The notes under the pieces were generated by a model. The model did not search any database. It had not been told where the DNA came from and saw only the letters and a list, made by a program, of their open reading frames with translations. Positions 20,701-33,639 of a stretch of DNA of 64,000 bases are shown here, in pieces. Made by a program: the position numbers and the translations under genes. Each line of letters starts with the position of its first letter. Position 1 is the first letter of the stretch. This DNA comes from Cynocephalus volans (taxonomy: Eukaryota > Chordata > Mammalia > Dermoptera > Cynocephalidae), in contig NC_084462.1 in NCBI RefSeq assembly GCF_027409185.1, positions 24,527,577 through 24,591,576 of the forward strand, written 5' to 3'.

Positions 20701-22726
20701 TTGAGTGAAAGAAACCAGATATTTTAAAAGTACCTGGTCTAAAGTATTAAAAGTCCAGGACAGGAGACTTACAGTGCTGGGAAGTTGTCACTCTCATCCT
20801 CACAACAAGAAAAAAGCTGGACAGACTGAAAATCCACAATTTTCATAGATCCATTAGATAATTGAATTTTAGAGTTATCAGATAAAGAATTTAAAATAAC
20901 TGTAATTAATATACTAAGGGCTACAATGGAAAAAAATGGACAACATTTAAGAACAGATGGGTGATCTAAACATAGAGATGGAAACTCTAAGAAAGAGTCA
21001 AAAGGGAGTGTTAGATGTCAAAAACACTGTAATGGAAATGAAGGCTGCATCTGATGGATTCATGATTAGACTGGGCACTGCTGAGAAAACAATCCGTGAG
21101 TCTGAAGAAATGTTAATAGAAACTCCCCAGATGAAAATGCAAAGAGAAAAAACAGTAAGTAAAAAAGGAACAGAACATCTAAGAACTGTATGACAGTTAT
21201 AAAAGATGTAACATACATGTAATTATAATACCAGAAAGAGAAGAACAAGAGAAAGGAGAAGAAATATTTGATGTAATAATGGCTGAGCATTTCCCAAAAC
21301 TAATGACATGCATCAAACTACAGATCCAGAAAGCTCAGAGAACATTAAACCAGATGAATGCCAAAAAACCAATCTACAACTAGGTATATTATATTCATAT
21401 TTTAGAAAGTCAACGACAAATAGAAAATCTTAAAAGCTAGAGAAAGCAAACACTATAGAAGAACAAGAGTCAGGATTACACCATCTTCTCTTCAGAAACC
21501 ATTGCAAGTAAGAAGAGAGTGCAATGAGATATTTGAAGTAATAAAATAAAATCCCACCCACCCAGAATTCGATATTCAGCAAAATTACACTTCAAAAGTG
21601 AAGGAGAAATAGACTTTCTCAGACAAAAAAAAAAAAAAAAACTCAGGCAAACTGGGGCCACAAAACTTGTGTTGCTGGGAATATTGAAAGAACTTCTTCA
21701 GAGAAAAGAAAAATGACATCAATCAGAAATCCTAAGTTCTATATAAAGAAATGAACAGCATTAGAGAAGAAATAAATGAAGGTAAAATCAAATCTTTTAT
21801 TTTCTGACTTTTAATTGATATAATTGGTAACTGTTCAAAATAAAACAGCAAAAAATGTATTGGATAATTATAGCTTGTGGATAAGTAAAATGAATGACAG
21901 CAATGTTACAAGGGATGAGAGGGAGGAATTGGGTATACTCTGCTATAAGCTAACTGTGATACTCCAGAAAGTGGAATTAGATTAGTTGTAAATGTATATT
22001 GCAAAGTCCAGGGAAACTGCTAAAATTTTTTAAAAGAAGCATAAATAATAAGCAAGAGATAGGAGAAAATGTAAATATATAAAATATTCAATTAGAACAA
22101 GAAGGCAGAAAATGGGGAAGATAAAGAAAAGAACAAAAGAATAAATGCAATGAATAGAAAACAGTTACAAGCACAGTAGATATTAATAATTCTATCCATA
22201 ATCACTTTAAATGTGAATGGTCTAAATACATCAATTAAAAGACAGAGATTGAAAAATAGGATTGAACTATGTGTTTTCTACAAGAAATTCCTGTTAAATA
22301 TTTAGACACAGATAGATTAAAAGTACAGGATGAAGTAAGATAGACCATGTTAAGTTAATATCCATCCTTCTTGAATAATTCAAAAAAATAGAAGGGAGCA
22401 CTTCTTAATTCATTCTATGAGGTCAGCATTACCCCAATACTGAAACTAGATAATGACATTACACAAAAAGAGAAAATTACAGACCAATATTTCTTATATT
22501 GATGCAAAAATCCTCAATGACATACTAGCACACCAAATCCAACAGCATATGAGTAGGATTATATACCACAACAGAGAGAGATTTATCCCAAGAATGCAAG
22601 GGTGATTTAACAAGAAGATCAATCAATATAACACACTACATTAATAGAACAAAGGAAGAAAACCATATAATCATCTCAATTTATACAGAAAAAGCATCTG
22701 ACAAAATCCAACACCCTTTCATGATT

Positions 22727-22770
<44 letters not shown>

Positions 22771-24704
22771 AACTTGATAAGGAACATCTATAAGATACCT
22801 ATAGCTGACATCATACTGAACCGTGAATATCTAGATTCTTCCCCCTAAGACCAAGAATAAGGCAAGATGTCCTCTCTCACCTCTCCTACTCAGTCTTCAA
22901 CTGAATGTCCTGGCCAAGGCAAGAAGATAAGAAAAGGAAATTAAAGATATAAAGACTGAGAAGAAACGAATGAAACTGTTATTGTTGCCAGATGACATAA
23001 TTATCTATAAAGAAAATCCCAAGAATCAGAAAACAAAAAATAAACACTTCCTGGACCTAATTAGCAAGTACATCAAGTTTGCAGGATATAAGATTAATAC
23101 ACGAAAATAAATTGCTTTCCTATATACCAGTAATGGATAATTGGAATTTGAAATTAAAAACACAATACCATTTATGTTAGCACCAAAAAAGGGACAAATA
23201 CATGGATATAAATCTAACAAAATAGGTACAGGACCTATATGAGACAAACTACAAATTGTGATGAAAGAAACTGAAGATGTAAATAAATGAAAAGATATTC
23301 CATCTTCAGGGATAGTGTGACTTAATATTAAGATATCAGTTCTCCCCAATTTGATCTATTGATTTGATGCAATCCCAATCAAATCCCAGCAAGTTATTTT
23401 GTGAACATCTACAACCTGCTTCTAAAGCTATATGAAAAGGCAAAAGACTCAAAATAGCCAACACAATACTGAAGAAGAACAAAGTCAGAGAACTGACACT
23501 ACCTGACTTACGACTTACTATAAAGCTGCAGTAATCAAGACAGTGTGGTATTGACGAAAGGATAGACAAACAGATCAATGAAACAAAATAGAGAATAAAG
23601 AAAAAATGGGACAGAAGGGACAGAAAAAGACCCAGAGAAATATAATTAACTAATCGTTGACAAAGGAGCAAGGCAATTCAGTGGAGAAAAGATACTCTTT
23701 TCAATAGATAGTATTGGAGCAACTGGACACACACATGCAAACAATGAACCTAGACACAGGCTTTACATCTTTCATAATAATTGACTCAAAATAGTCCACA
23801 GACTCAAATGTCAGATGCAAAACCATAAAACTTCTAGACGATAACATAGAAGAAAATCTATATGACCTTGGGTTTGGTCATATACTGCTGACAAATAAGC
23901 ATATTTAAAATTGCTCAACATCATATTTAATAGGGGTATTGCAAATTAAAACAACTATGAGATATCACTACTCATCTGTTCGAATGGCTGAGATCAAAAA
24001 CACTGACAAAACCAAATTCTGGTGAGGTTGTGGAGCAACAGGAACCCACATCATTGTTGGTGAGAATGTGAAATGATACAGCCAGGTTTGGAAGATCATT
24101 TAGCAGTCATTAAGACAGTGTGGTACTGGAGCAAGGGTAGACGGGTTTACACAATGAAATAGAGAATCCAGAAGCAGACACACCCATATCAGGCCACTTG
24201 ATTTATGACAAACATGTCACTACAGAGAATTAAGGAGACTTTCAATAAAGAGTGCCAATACAATTACATATCCATATAAAAGATGATGCTATTGTCTGCC
24301 CGGAACCATATACAAAAATAATTCCAAATGGACGGTAAATCTAAAGTGTGAAAGTTAAAACAAAAAAGCTTCTAGGGGATAGCCTAGGAAAATACTTTCA
24401 TGACTGTTGGCAGATGTGAAAATTTCTTAAACAGGACACAAATAGCACAAACCATTAAGGAAGAGATTGATAAACTGAACTGCGTTAAAATTTGAAACTT
24501 TTGTTCATCAAAACACTCTATAACAGCATGAAAAATTTAGTCACTGTGGGAGAGCACATGTGGAATTCAAATAGCCTACAAAAGACTAGTATATATACAT
24601 CATTTCTACAAGTCAATAAGTAAAAGTTAAACAGCCTACTAGAAAAACAGGATAAAAATCTAAGCAGGCATTTCACAAAAGTGAATAATCAAATATCCAA
24701 TAAA
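20700..24704 (+). repeat. Old LINE-1 / HAL1-like element, left part
   Basis: About 20940-21640 reads as an ORF1 relic (IIIPEREEQEKGEEIFDVIMAE, then a QIQKAQRTL-like block). At 22195 there is an endonuclease start (ITLNVNGLNTSIK-like). From 22370 to 24690 reverse transcriptase and C-terminal ORF2 relics follow, with an internal deletion and many stops. A full-length younger L1 interrupts it at 24704, and the old element resumes at 31509. Confidence 0.75.
22728..22767. repeat. (CA)n microsatellite
   Basis: About 20 perfect CA units interrupt the old L1 reverse transcriptase relic. It is likely to be length-polymorphic. Confidence 0.97.
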
Positions 24705-26229
24705 GGGGACTTTCAAGATGGCGGTGACTGCGGCAGCTGGCACAGAGTAGCTGAGGTGGAAAAGGCGGCCACTGGGCCTCAGGCAGCCAGGAAACTTGTG
24801 GACCTTCCTCTCGCCATCTCTTAAGGGAGGACCGCTGCTGCTGGCCAGCCGTGGGGGGTGACCGCCACTTTGCCCCCGGCAGGAGAGGCTGCCTCATTTA
24901 CAGGCAACAGCTTTGAAGTGTGGAGCAGGAAAAGAACTGTTTCTTAGCTGCAAAAGCGAGTCTCGAAACAGGGAACACGGCGCCAGGGCTGCTGTGGATG
25001 CAGACAGGATCTCGGAGGCCGGGGCCGCGCTGAAGGCAGCCAGCTGCCCTACTCAGGATTCGAGGTTTCAGGCTGGCATTAAAGAAGATCCCTGGGAGCG
25101 CCCGAGCCGTGCCGCAACTGAACAGCCCGAGGCGGCAGCGGCCGAGAAAGGGGAAGGCGGCAAACCAAGGACAGAGAGTGAGCACCTGACCGGGCACAAC
25201 CCTGTGAGTGACCCCTGGACCAGTCCTGTGGGCGGCAGACGCCCACCCGACTCCCGCCTGCATCACCAGGCCACTCACCACCCCGGGGCTCCCTCCATTT
25301 TCCCAGGTACGGGTAGCTCCGCCAGGCTCGGCCATCACTGAGCCCTCCCACTTGCTTGGCCCCACGTGGGGCTTTCCAGAGCCTACTGGCCGGCCTCCCC
25401 TCACACTCCCTCCATGGATCTCTGGCGGGTTGGTGGCGTGGGGTGTTCCCGCCCAGTGTTGGGATGTCAAGGAAGTACTGGCCGGCTGACTGTCACTCCA
25501 CCACACCCTGGACTCCGGCCCCTGGTAAACTTCCTGTTACTGGGAGGCAGTTACCATCTCTGCGGCCACCAGTTCGGAAAAAAGCCTAACGAATTTCTGG
25601 TTGGGAATAGTGTGGTAGGAGAGTTCCCAGGTCCGCTTGAACCTGCCGGAGAGCTGGCTACAGGCGGGCGCTAGACTCGGTTTATACCGGGGGGATACAA
25701 AGGTGAACAATTCCTGACAAAGATCTACATAGTGCTACAAAGGCACCCAGAGCGACCGGTCGTCTGTGCCTAGCAGAAACCTGGTAGACTTCCTGGGCGA
25801 GGCAGTGCCGAGCAGGGTCTTGAAGGCCCAGCTGATAGACGAGGGTTGCAGAAGACCCGCCCCAGCCCAGCACAGTGCGCACAGAGTGGGCAGACGTGCG
25901 GCCAGGGAGGCGGAGACTCAACAGAAACCACACACCCGTTGGGGTCGCCACTGCATGATCCAACAGCCTGGGCCAGAGCACATGGAACAGGGAGAAGTCC
26001 TGCACAGGAAGTGAAAGCTCAACAGCGATCACACACCCTGTGGTACGTGATCCACCAGCCCAGCAGAGTCCAAGCTGACCAGAAAGGTGGCTCCCCGGAG
26101 AAGCCCAAGACCTGAGGCAACCACACACACAAGGCACTAGAGGCCAACTGAGCAGCCACGGAGGTAGCCATATGAAATTGGCAACCACAGCAACATCCTA
26201 GTTATTCATTAGTCTCAAACCGGTGGACT
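24705..26229 (+). promoter_or_regulatory. LINE-1 5' UTR / internal promoter
   Basis: The region is GC- and CpG-rich, most of all at 24710-25700, and holds no ORF with L1 similarity. In L1 elements this part contains the internal pol II promoter; that function is inferred from position. Long minus-strand frames here (for example 24898-25506) are probably by-products of the GC-rich composition. Confidence 0.7.
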
Positions 26230-27228
26230 GTGAAAACCCCTGCCACAATGAATAAACATCAAAAAAAAGATAGCAGAAATACAAAAAATCAAGAAAGTAC
26301 ACCACCAAAAGTTAATAAATCTCAAACTCTAGATCCTATAGAACAAGAAGCCCTTGAAATGACTGACAAGGAATTCCAAGTGATAATTCTAAGGAAACTG
26401 AATGAGATACAAGAAAACACAGCTAGACATCATGATGAAATGAGGAAAAGTATACAGGACCTGAAAGAGGAAATGTACAAAGCAATCAATGTCCTGAAAA
26501 AAAATGTAGCAGAACTTGCTGAACTGAAGAAGTTATTCAGCGAAATAAAAAACACAACAGAGAGTTTAACCAGCAGGCTTGTCGAAGTTGAAGAGAGAAC
26601 CTCTGAACTTGAAGATGGGCTGTTTGAAATAACACAAGCAGACAAAAAGAAAGAAAAAAGAATCAAGGACATTGAAGAAAATCTGAGAGAGATATCAGAC
26701 AACCTTAAGCGCTCAAATATCCGAGTCATGGGTATTCCAGAAGGGGAGGAAAATGGAGATTCCATTGAAAACATATTCAACAAAATAGTGGCAGAAAACT
26801 TCCCAGGTATAGGAAAAGTCACAGATCTTCAGATCCAGGAAGCTCAACGATCTCCAAACGTATTAAACCCAAAAAGGCCTTCTCCAAGACATGTCATAGT
26901 CAAATTGGCAAAACTCAGAGACAAAGAGAGAATCTTAAAAGCTGCAAGAGAGAAGCGTCAAACCACTTATAAGGGAGCCCCAATCAGGCTAACATCAGAC
27001 TTTTCATCACAAACCCTAAAAGCTAGAAAGGAATGGGATGACATTTTCAAAATACTAAAAGACAAAGATTGCCAGCCAAGAATACTTTACCCTGCAAGGC
27101 TATCCTTCCAAAATGAAGGGCAAATAGTATATTTCTCAGACAAACAAAAACTGCGGGAGTTCACCACCACACGACCACCCTTACAAGAAATACTCAAGGG
27201 AGTATTGGGTGTGGTTCCTGAAAAATAA
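26230..27228 (+). CDS. LINE-1 ORF1 protein (intact)
   Basis: The frame is 332 codons; the second Met at 26248 (MNKHQKKDSRNTKNQ) gives 326 and is the more L1-like start. ORF1p is the trimeric RNA-binding protein of the L1 ribonucleoprotein. A long heptad-rich coiled coil covers about residues 45-165 (ending KKEKRIKDIEENLREISDNL). The RRM domain follows with NIRVMGIPEGEEN and IQEAQRSPN. The C-terminal domain contains RHVIVKLAKLRDKERILKAA, APIRLTSDFSSQTLKARKEW and PARLSFQNEG. No stop or frameshift is visible. ORF2 begins 187 bp further on. An intact ORF1 next to a broken ORF2 fits a fairly recent insertion. Confidence 0.95.
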   Translation: MKTPATMNKHQKKDSRNTKNQESTPPKVNKSQTLDPIEQEALEMTDKEFQVIILRKLNEIQENTARHHDEMRKSIQDLKEEMYKAINVLKKNVAELAELKKLFSEIKNTTESLTSRLVEVEERTSELEDGLFEITQADKKKEKRIKDIEENLREISDNLKRSNIRVMGIPEGEENGDSIENIFNKIVAENFPGIGKVTDLQIQEAQRSPNVLNPKRPSPRHVIVKLAKLRDKERILKAAREKRQTTYKGAPIRLTSDFSSQTLKARKEWDDIFKILKDKDCQPRILYPARLSFQNEGQIVYFSDKQKLREFTTTRPPLQEILKGVLGVVPEK

Positions 27229-27415
27229 CTACCACTGCACTAAAAACCCAAGAAAAATCAATACCCACTAGTATAATAAAAATGGCATTCATGAAGAGAA
27301 AACAAGCAAACAAAAACGCTATCTACAACCTAAGGAACCAACAAACACAGAAACCAAACAGTAAATCAGAAAGCAAGGAACAAAAGACACCTAAGACAAC
27401 CAAACAACCAACAAA

Positions 27416-30400
27416 ATGCTAGGAATAAATCAACACCTTTCAATAACAACTCTTAATGTAAAAGGCTTAAATTCCCCAATCAAAAGACACAGACTGGCTG
27501 ACTGGATCAAAAAGCAGGACCCAACTATATGCTGCCTACATGAGACCCACCTCACCCATAAAGATTCACACAGACTAAGAGTGAAAGGATGGAAAAAGAT
27601 TTACCATGCAAACAAAAAAGAAAAACGAGCTGGAGTAGCTAGTCTTATATCTGACAAAATAGACTTTAAACTAAAAACCATAAAAAGAGACAATAAGGGA
27701 CACTACTTAATGATAAAAGGACTGATCCATCAAGAAGACATAACAATCATAAATATGTACGCACCCAATGTTGGAGCAGCCAGATTTATAAAACAAACTC
27801 TATTAGACCTAAAGAAGGAAATAGACACTAATACCATAATAGCAGGGGACCTGAACACCCCACTGTCAATATTAGACAGATCATCTAGGCAAAGAATCAG
27901 TAGAGAAACACAAGATCTAAACAAGACTCTAGACCAATTGGAATTGGCAGATATCTACAGAACATTCCACCCAACAACCTCAGAATATTCATTCTTCTCA
28001 TCAGCACATGGATCATTCTCCAGGATAAATCACATATTAGGTCACAAATCAAGTCTCAATAAATTCAAAAAAATTGGAATTATCCCATGTATGTTCTCAG
28101 ACCACAATGGATTAAAACTAGAAATTAATAACAAACGAAACTCTGGAAACTATACAAACACATGGAAATTAAACAGCATTCTACTCAATGACATATGTGT
28201 CCAAGAAGAAATCAAGCAGGAAATCAAAAAATTTATTGAAACTAATGAAAACAATGATACATCATACCAAAACCTGTGGGATACTGCAAAAGCAGTATTG
28301 AGGGGGAAATTTATTGCATTAAACGCTCACTTCAGAAGAATGGAAAGATGGCAAGTGAACAACCTAACACTTCACCTTAAAGAACTAGAAAAACAAGAAC
28401 AATCCAAACCTAAAGTTAGCAGACGGAAAGAAATCATTAAGATCAGAGCAGAACGAAATGAAACTGAAAACTAAAAAACCATTCAAAAGATCAACGAATC
28501 AAAAAGTTGGTTTTTTGAAAAGATAAATAAAATTGACAAACCATTAGCATGGCTAACAAAAAAAAGAAGAGAGAAGACTCAAATAACAAAAATTAGAAAT
28601 GAAAAAGGCAATATTACCACTGATTCATCTGAAATACAAGGAATCATTCGAGACTACTATAAACAACTATACTCCAACAAATTTGAAAATCTGGAGGAAA
28701 TGGATAAATTTCTGAACACACATAAGCTCCCAAAACTGAACCATGAAGACATAGAAAATTTGAACAGACCAATAACAATAAAGGAGATTGAAGCTGTTAT
28801 CAGAAGGCTCCCAACAAAGAAAAGCCCAGGACCAGATGGATTCACAGCAGAATTTTTCAAACATTCAAAGAGGAATTGACACCAATTCTTTACAAACTAT
28901 TCCAAAAGATTGAAATGGACGCAAATCTCCCAAACTCATTCTATGAAGCAAACATCATCCTGATACCAAAACCAGGTAAAGATATAACCAAAAAAGAAAA
29001 CTACAGGCCGATATCCTTGATGAATATAGATGCAAAAATCCTCACTAAAATACTAGCAAACAGAATACAGCAACACATACGAAAAATTATTCATCATGAT
29101 CAAGTGGGATTCATTCCAGGGATGCAAGGTTGGTTCAACATACGCAAATCAATAAATGTGATACACCATATTAATAAACTCAAACACAAGGACCATATGA
29201 TCATCTCTATAGATGCTGAAAAAGCATTTGATAAAGTTCAGCACTCATTCATGACAAAGACCCTCTATAAGTTAGGTATAGAGGGAAAGTATCTCAACAT
29301 AATTAAAGCCATATATGCCAAACCCACTGCCAATATCATCCTGAATGGGGAAAAGCTGAAAGCTTTTCCTTTAAGAACAGGAACTAGACAAGGATGCCCA
29401 CTCTCACCACTCCTATTCAACATAGTGTTGGAAGTACTAGCCAGAGCAATCAGAGAAGAGAAGGAAATAAAGGGCATCCAGATTGGAAAACATGAAGTCA
29501 AACTGTCCCTGTTTGCAGATGACATGATCCTATATATTGAACAGCCTAAAACCTCTACAAAAAAACTGCTGGAATTGATAAATGATTTCAGCACAGTAGC
29601 AGGATACAAAATCAACACACAAAAATCAGTAGCATTTCTTTTCTCCAATAGTGAACATGCAGAAAGAGAAATCAAGAAAGCCTGCCCATTTACAATAGCC
29701 ACCACAAAAATAAAATACTTAGGAATTGAGTTAACCAAGGAGGTGAAAAATCTCTATAACATGAACTACAAACCACTGCTGAGAGAAATTAGAGAGGATA
29801 CAAGAAGATGGAAAGATATTCCATGCTCTTGGATTGGAAGAATCAACATAGTGAAAATGTCCATACTACCCAAAGTGATATACAAATTCAATGCAATCCC
29901 CATCAAAATTCCAAAGACATTTTTCTCAGAAATGGAAAAAAATATCCAGTCATTTATATGGAACAATAAAAGACCACGCATAGCCAAAGCAATGCTGAGC
30001 AAAAAAAATAAAGCTGGAGGCATAACACTACCAGACTTTAAGCTATAGTACAAAGCTATAATAACCAAAACAGTATGGTACTGGCATAAAAACAGACACA
30101 CTGACCAATGGAATAGAATAGAGAATCCAGAAATCAACCCACACACTTACTGCCATCTGATCTTTGACAAAGGCACCAAGCCTATTCACTGGGGAAGGGA
30201 CTGCCTCTTCAGTAAATGGTGCTGGGATAACTGGATATCCATATGCAGGAGAATGAAACTAGATCCATACCTCTCACCGTATACTAAAATCAACTCAAAA
30301 TGGATTAAGGATTTAAATATACACCCTGAAACAATAAAACTTCTTAAAGAAAACATAGGAGAAACACTTCAGGAAATAGGACTGGACACAGACTTCATGA

Positions 30401-31242
30401 ACACGACCCCAAAAGCACGGGCAACCAAAGGTAAAGAAACAAATGGGATCATATGAAACTAAAAAGCTTCTGCACAGCAAAAGAAACAATTAACAGAGTT
30501 AAAAGACAACCAACAGAGTGGGAGAAAATATTTGCAAAATATACATCTGACAAAGGATTAATATCCAGAATATACAAGGAACTTAAACAACTTTACAAGA
30601 AGAAAACAAGCAACCCAATTAAAAAATGGGCAAAAGAGCTAAGCAGGCATTTCTCTAAGGAAGATATACAAATGGCCAACAGACATATGAAAAAAATTCT
30701 CAACATCACTCAGCATCCGGGAAATGCAAATCAAAACCACACTGAGATACCACCTAACCCCAGTTAGGATGGCTAAAATCCAAAAGACTCTGAACGATAA
30801 ATGCTGGTGAGGTTGCGGAGAAAAAGGAACTCTCATACATTGTTGGTGGGACTGCAAAATGGTGCAGCCTCTATGGAAAATGGTATGGAGGTTCCTCAAA
30901 CAATTGCAGATAGATCTACCATACGACCCAGCTATCCCACTGTTGGGACTATACCCAGAGGAATGGAAATCATCAAGTCGAAGGTATACCTGTTCCCCAA
31001 TGTTCATCGCAGCACTCTTTACAATAGCCAAGAGTTGGAACCAGCCCAAATGTCCATCATCAGATGAGTGGATACGGAAAATGTGGTACATCTACACAAT
31101 GGAATACTACTCAGCCATAAAAACGAATGAAATACTGCCATTTGCAACAACATGGATGGACCTCGAGAGAATTATATTAAGTGAAACAAGTCAGGCACAG
31201 AAAGAGAAATACCACATGTTCTCACTTATTGGTGGGAGCTAA
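27416..31242 (+). pseudogene. LINE-1 ORF2 (endonuclease/reverse transcriptase), broken
   Basis: The endonuclease segment (27416-28474) keeps TLNVKGLN, the Glu of HETHL, the Tyr of [14 protein letters not shown] and SDHN. The conserved Asp in the S(x)IDHI block is Asn here ([10 protein letters not shown]). A TAA at 28472-28474, a frameshift near 28860, a TAG at 30046-30048 and frameshifts near 30445 and 30720-30850 break the frame. The reverse transcriptase part (28876-30048) has [36 protein letters not shown] and FADDMILY (29512-29535). The C-terminal part ends with SLIGGS at 31242. An intact L1 ORF2 is about 1275 codons; this one would be close to that length if it were uninterrupted. Confidence 0.95.
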
Positions 31243-31496
31243 AAATTAATATATAAATTCACACACACACACACACACAAAACCGGGGGGGGGGGAGAAG
31301 ATATAACAACCACAATTACTTGAAGTTGATACGACAAGCAAACAGAAAGGACATTGTTGGGGGGGAGGGGGGGAGGGAGAAGGGAGGGAGGTTTTGGTGA
31401 TGGGGAGCAATAATCAGCCACAATGTATATCGAGAAAATAAAATTAAAAAATAAATAAATAAATAAAAATAAATAAAAATAAAAAATAAAAAAAAT
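31243..31496 (+). repeat. LINE-1 3' UTR with G-rich polypurine tract
   Basis: A (CA)10 run at 31260-31279 is followed by a G-run at 31285-31295 and a longer G/A tract (GGGGGGGAGGGGGGGAGGG) around 31360-31395. The element closes with an AT-rich (TAAA)n tail. G-rich polypurine tracts are a known feature of L1 3' UTRs. Confidence 0.85.
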
Positions 31497-31508
31497 ATAT
31501 CCAATAAA

Positions 31509-32000
31509 CATATATAGACATATTCAAACATACTCAAACTCATTAGTTACTAGGGAAAAGCAAATTAAAACTACAATGATATATCACCAGAATAATGGAT
31601 AAAATTTCAGACAGACAGTACCAGGTGTTGGTGAGGATGTGGAACATATGAAACTCTATCATACACTGTTTGTGGGAGTGTAAATTGGTAAACCACTTGT
31701 GAAACTGATGATATCTTCTGGCACACACGGATACCCTATGACAGAACAATTCCATTCCTAGGCTATCACTCCTTGTTTATGGCTGGACTGTGGAGGAAAG
31801 GATACTCTCATATTTCTCTGATGAAACTTTGAAGTGTTCCAGCTTTTTTGGAAAGCAATCTGGCCACATCTATTAATATTTAAAGCACATGTACCCTTTG
31901 AACCAGCAATTCTGCTTTTAGATATCTACCCTAAAGAAATTATTGAAATTGTGGAATTTAAAAAGTATACGTTCCTCGAGTCTGGAGCTCAAGGAAGGGC
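31509..32000 (+). repeat. Old LINE-1, right part after the insertion
   Basis: The sequence resumes the ORF2 C-terminal relic interrupted at 24704 (AGTTACTAGGGAAAAGCAAA, then CACTGTTTGTGGGAGTGTAA). A second similar stretch near 31835-31950 (PHLLIFKAHVPFEPAILLLDI) duplicates part of this block, so two L1 pieces may adjoin. Confidence 0.75.
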
Positions 32001-32009
32001 AGAATTAAG

Positions 32010-33220
32010 TGGGGTAAAGACAAGCATAGCCCTAGGTACCACTTTGGAGGCTGGTGACATGTTGAAGCAGGAAAAGACCAGAAAGTTGAGTCAGAGGCTG
32101 AAGAAGGACCTGGTGACCCAGGACCAAAGCTGAGAGAGGGCCCAGAGGACTACATACTTGGGGCACATATGTCTGGGGGCTCTTTCAGTTTGTCTGGAGC
32201 AAGAGACAGGTGTGTCCAGTAGAAAGCTGCCCTGGAGCACTAGAACCAGACCTCCCACCATCGAGCAAGAATCCTGGGAGTGGATAAGAGCTAATGCCAC
32301 CTGGCGCAGTGACAATCTGGCTGTTGGTGAGAATGGGGGACCATCAACCTGAGGATAAAGTGAGACTCCTCTTCACCTTCTGTGTTAATTTCTGTGTGTT
32401 CTCTATCCCAGAGCAACAAAGAGCCCCAGGCCAGGAGGCAGTACAGCAGATAAGTGATGTCATCAGTCTCGTGACAGTTTTTCTTCTTTTGTGCATGTTT
32501 GTGTTTCTTTTTCTTTTAATTTTCATGAGAGTTTTTCATATTATTGTCTCCTACAGTTCTGAGCATTGAGCAAGTGTATTACATGCAAATAGAATTAAAA
32601 TGATCAGACCGCATAAAAATGTAAATCAATCACAGCAACAAGAGGACACCTGGACAGAACTTCAGCTTCCATCCATATGACGACGGGATTTCGTGCAGGG
32701 GAAAGTGTGTAAGAGGCATTAACTACCCTAACTTCTATTACCACACTGCCATTTCATCTCTTTTCTTAAAACACGTGGACTTTAGCCCCTAATTCCACCC
32801 ACGCACTCGCCTCTCTTACCTCCGTCAAGCACCTAGAAATTCCACCCCCACTTTCCTGTATCTATAATGTTAGGCGGACCTCCTTAAAATCCGAAAGCTT
32901 CCAATTTCACTAGTAAAATGCTACCAGGCATCTGCCTTCAGCATTATTACATCATGTTTATTCAACATCTTATCAACCTGAGGCAAACAAGGTTAACTTG
33001 GGACAGAGCCAGAGAGAAGACAGACCAATCTCCTCTCTGGCTTCATCAAACAGCTGCCACCCACTCTCTACTTTCTCCCTCTCCATCCCCCTTTAATAGG
33101 GAGCTCATTTCCCCCTCAGCACTTATTTCTTGGGGCTAATGGAAGACCCAGGAATCCTGACCATCATCCCTTAGAAATTCCAGACATCCTCCCTCTAAAT
33201 TGATCCTTTTCACTCCTGGA
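32010..33220. other. Nothing recognised
   Basis: Several open frames are present (for example 32294-32569), but none has family features. I cannot name a repeat family here. Confidence 0.4.
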
Positions 33221-33223
33221 CTA

Positions 33224-33579
33224 TGTTACAGGTTCTATATTCTCCCAGGTGGGCTGGGTCACAGACCCCCCTACCCCGTCCTGTGCAGGTTCTGAGCCAG
33301 GTAGCTGGAAAAAGATTCTGGCAGCCAATGACAGGATAGAAATCCTTTATTCCGGTTGTGAGCTCCACTGGCCAGTGGTTCAGAGCTGCTGCTTTTATAC
33401 TGAAAGTACACAGCAGTGACACCGAGCCAAGGGGTACACGGTTTCGCATGCGCACTAACACTAGTCTCATGTAGCTTGTTCACAATGGATGTGCTGAGTC
33501 ATACTCACCCGGATATGAGGAGGATGTGAGGCCACAGGGCCCGAGCAAACTAGCATCAATTTCCTCACGCTCCCTAACA
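33224..33579 (-). mobile_element. Solo LTR, inverted
   Basis: The ends are TGTTAC and CTAACA. On the minus strand a TATA-like TATAAAAGC near 33393 precedes a polyadenylation signal AATAAAGG near 33345. This spacing and order are those of an LTR read in the minus direction. A related but more diverged LTR lies near 57105-57533. A clear target duplication was not found. Confidence 0.65.
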
Positions 33580-33639
33580 CAGCCATAGCAAAGACCTAGG
33601 TAGATACATTCAGCTACAGAGACCAAGAAGAATCAATCT

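Larger units (their letters stand above)
24705..31496 (+). mobile_element. Full-length LINE-1 with target duplication
   Basis: The element starts GGGGACTTTCAAGATGGCGG and ends in an A/TAAA-rich tail. It is flanked by a perfect 12-bp repeat ATATCCAATAAA at 24693-24704 and 31497-31508. The order is CpG-rich 5' UTR (24705-26229), ORF1 (26230-27228), spacer (27229-27415), ORF2 (27416-31242) and 3' UTR with a CA run and G-rich polypurine tract. It has inserted into an older L1. ORF1 is intact and ORF2 is not, so it cannot move on its own. Confidence 0.95.

Noticed and set aside
22728-22767. CRISPR-like or satellite array
   Set aside because: It is a simple CA microsatellite; no spaced direct repeats were seen anywhere in the window.
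24898-25506. 202-codon minus-strand open frame
   Set aside because: It lies in the CpG-rich L1 5' UTR and shows no domain or family feature; long chance frames are common in such GC-rich sequence.
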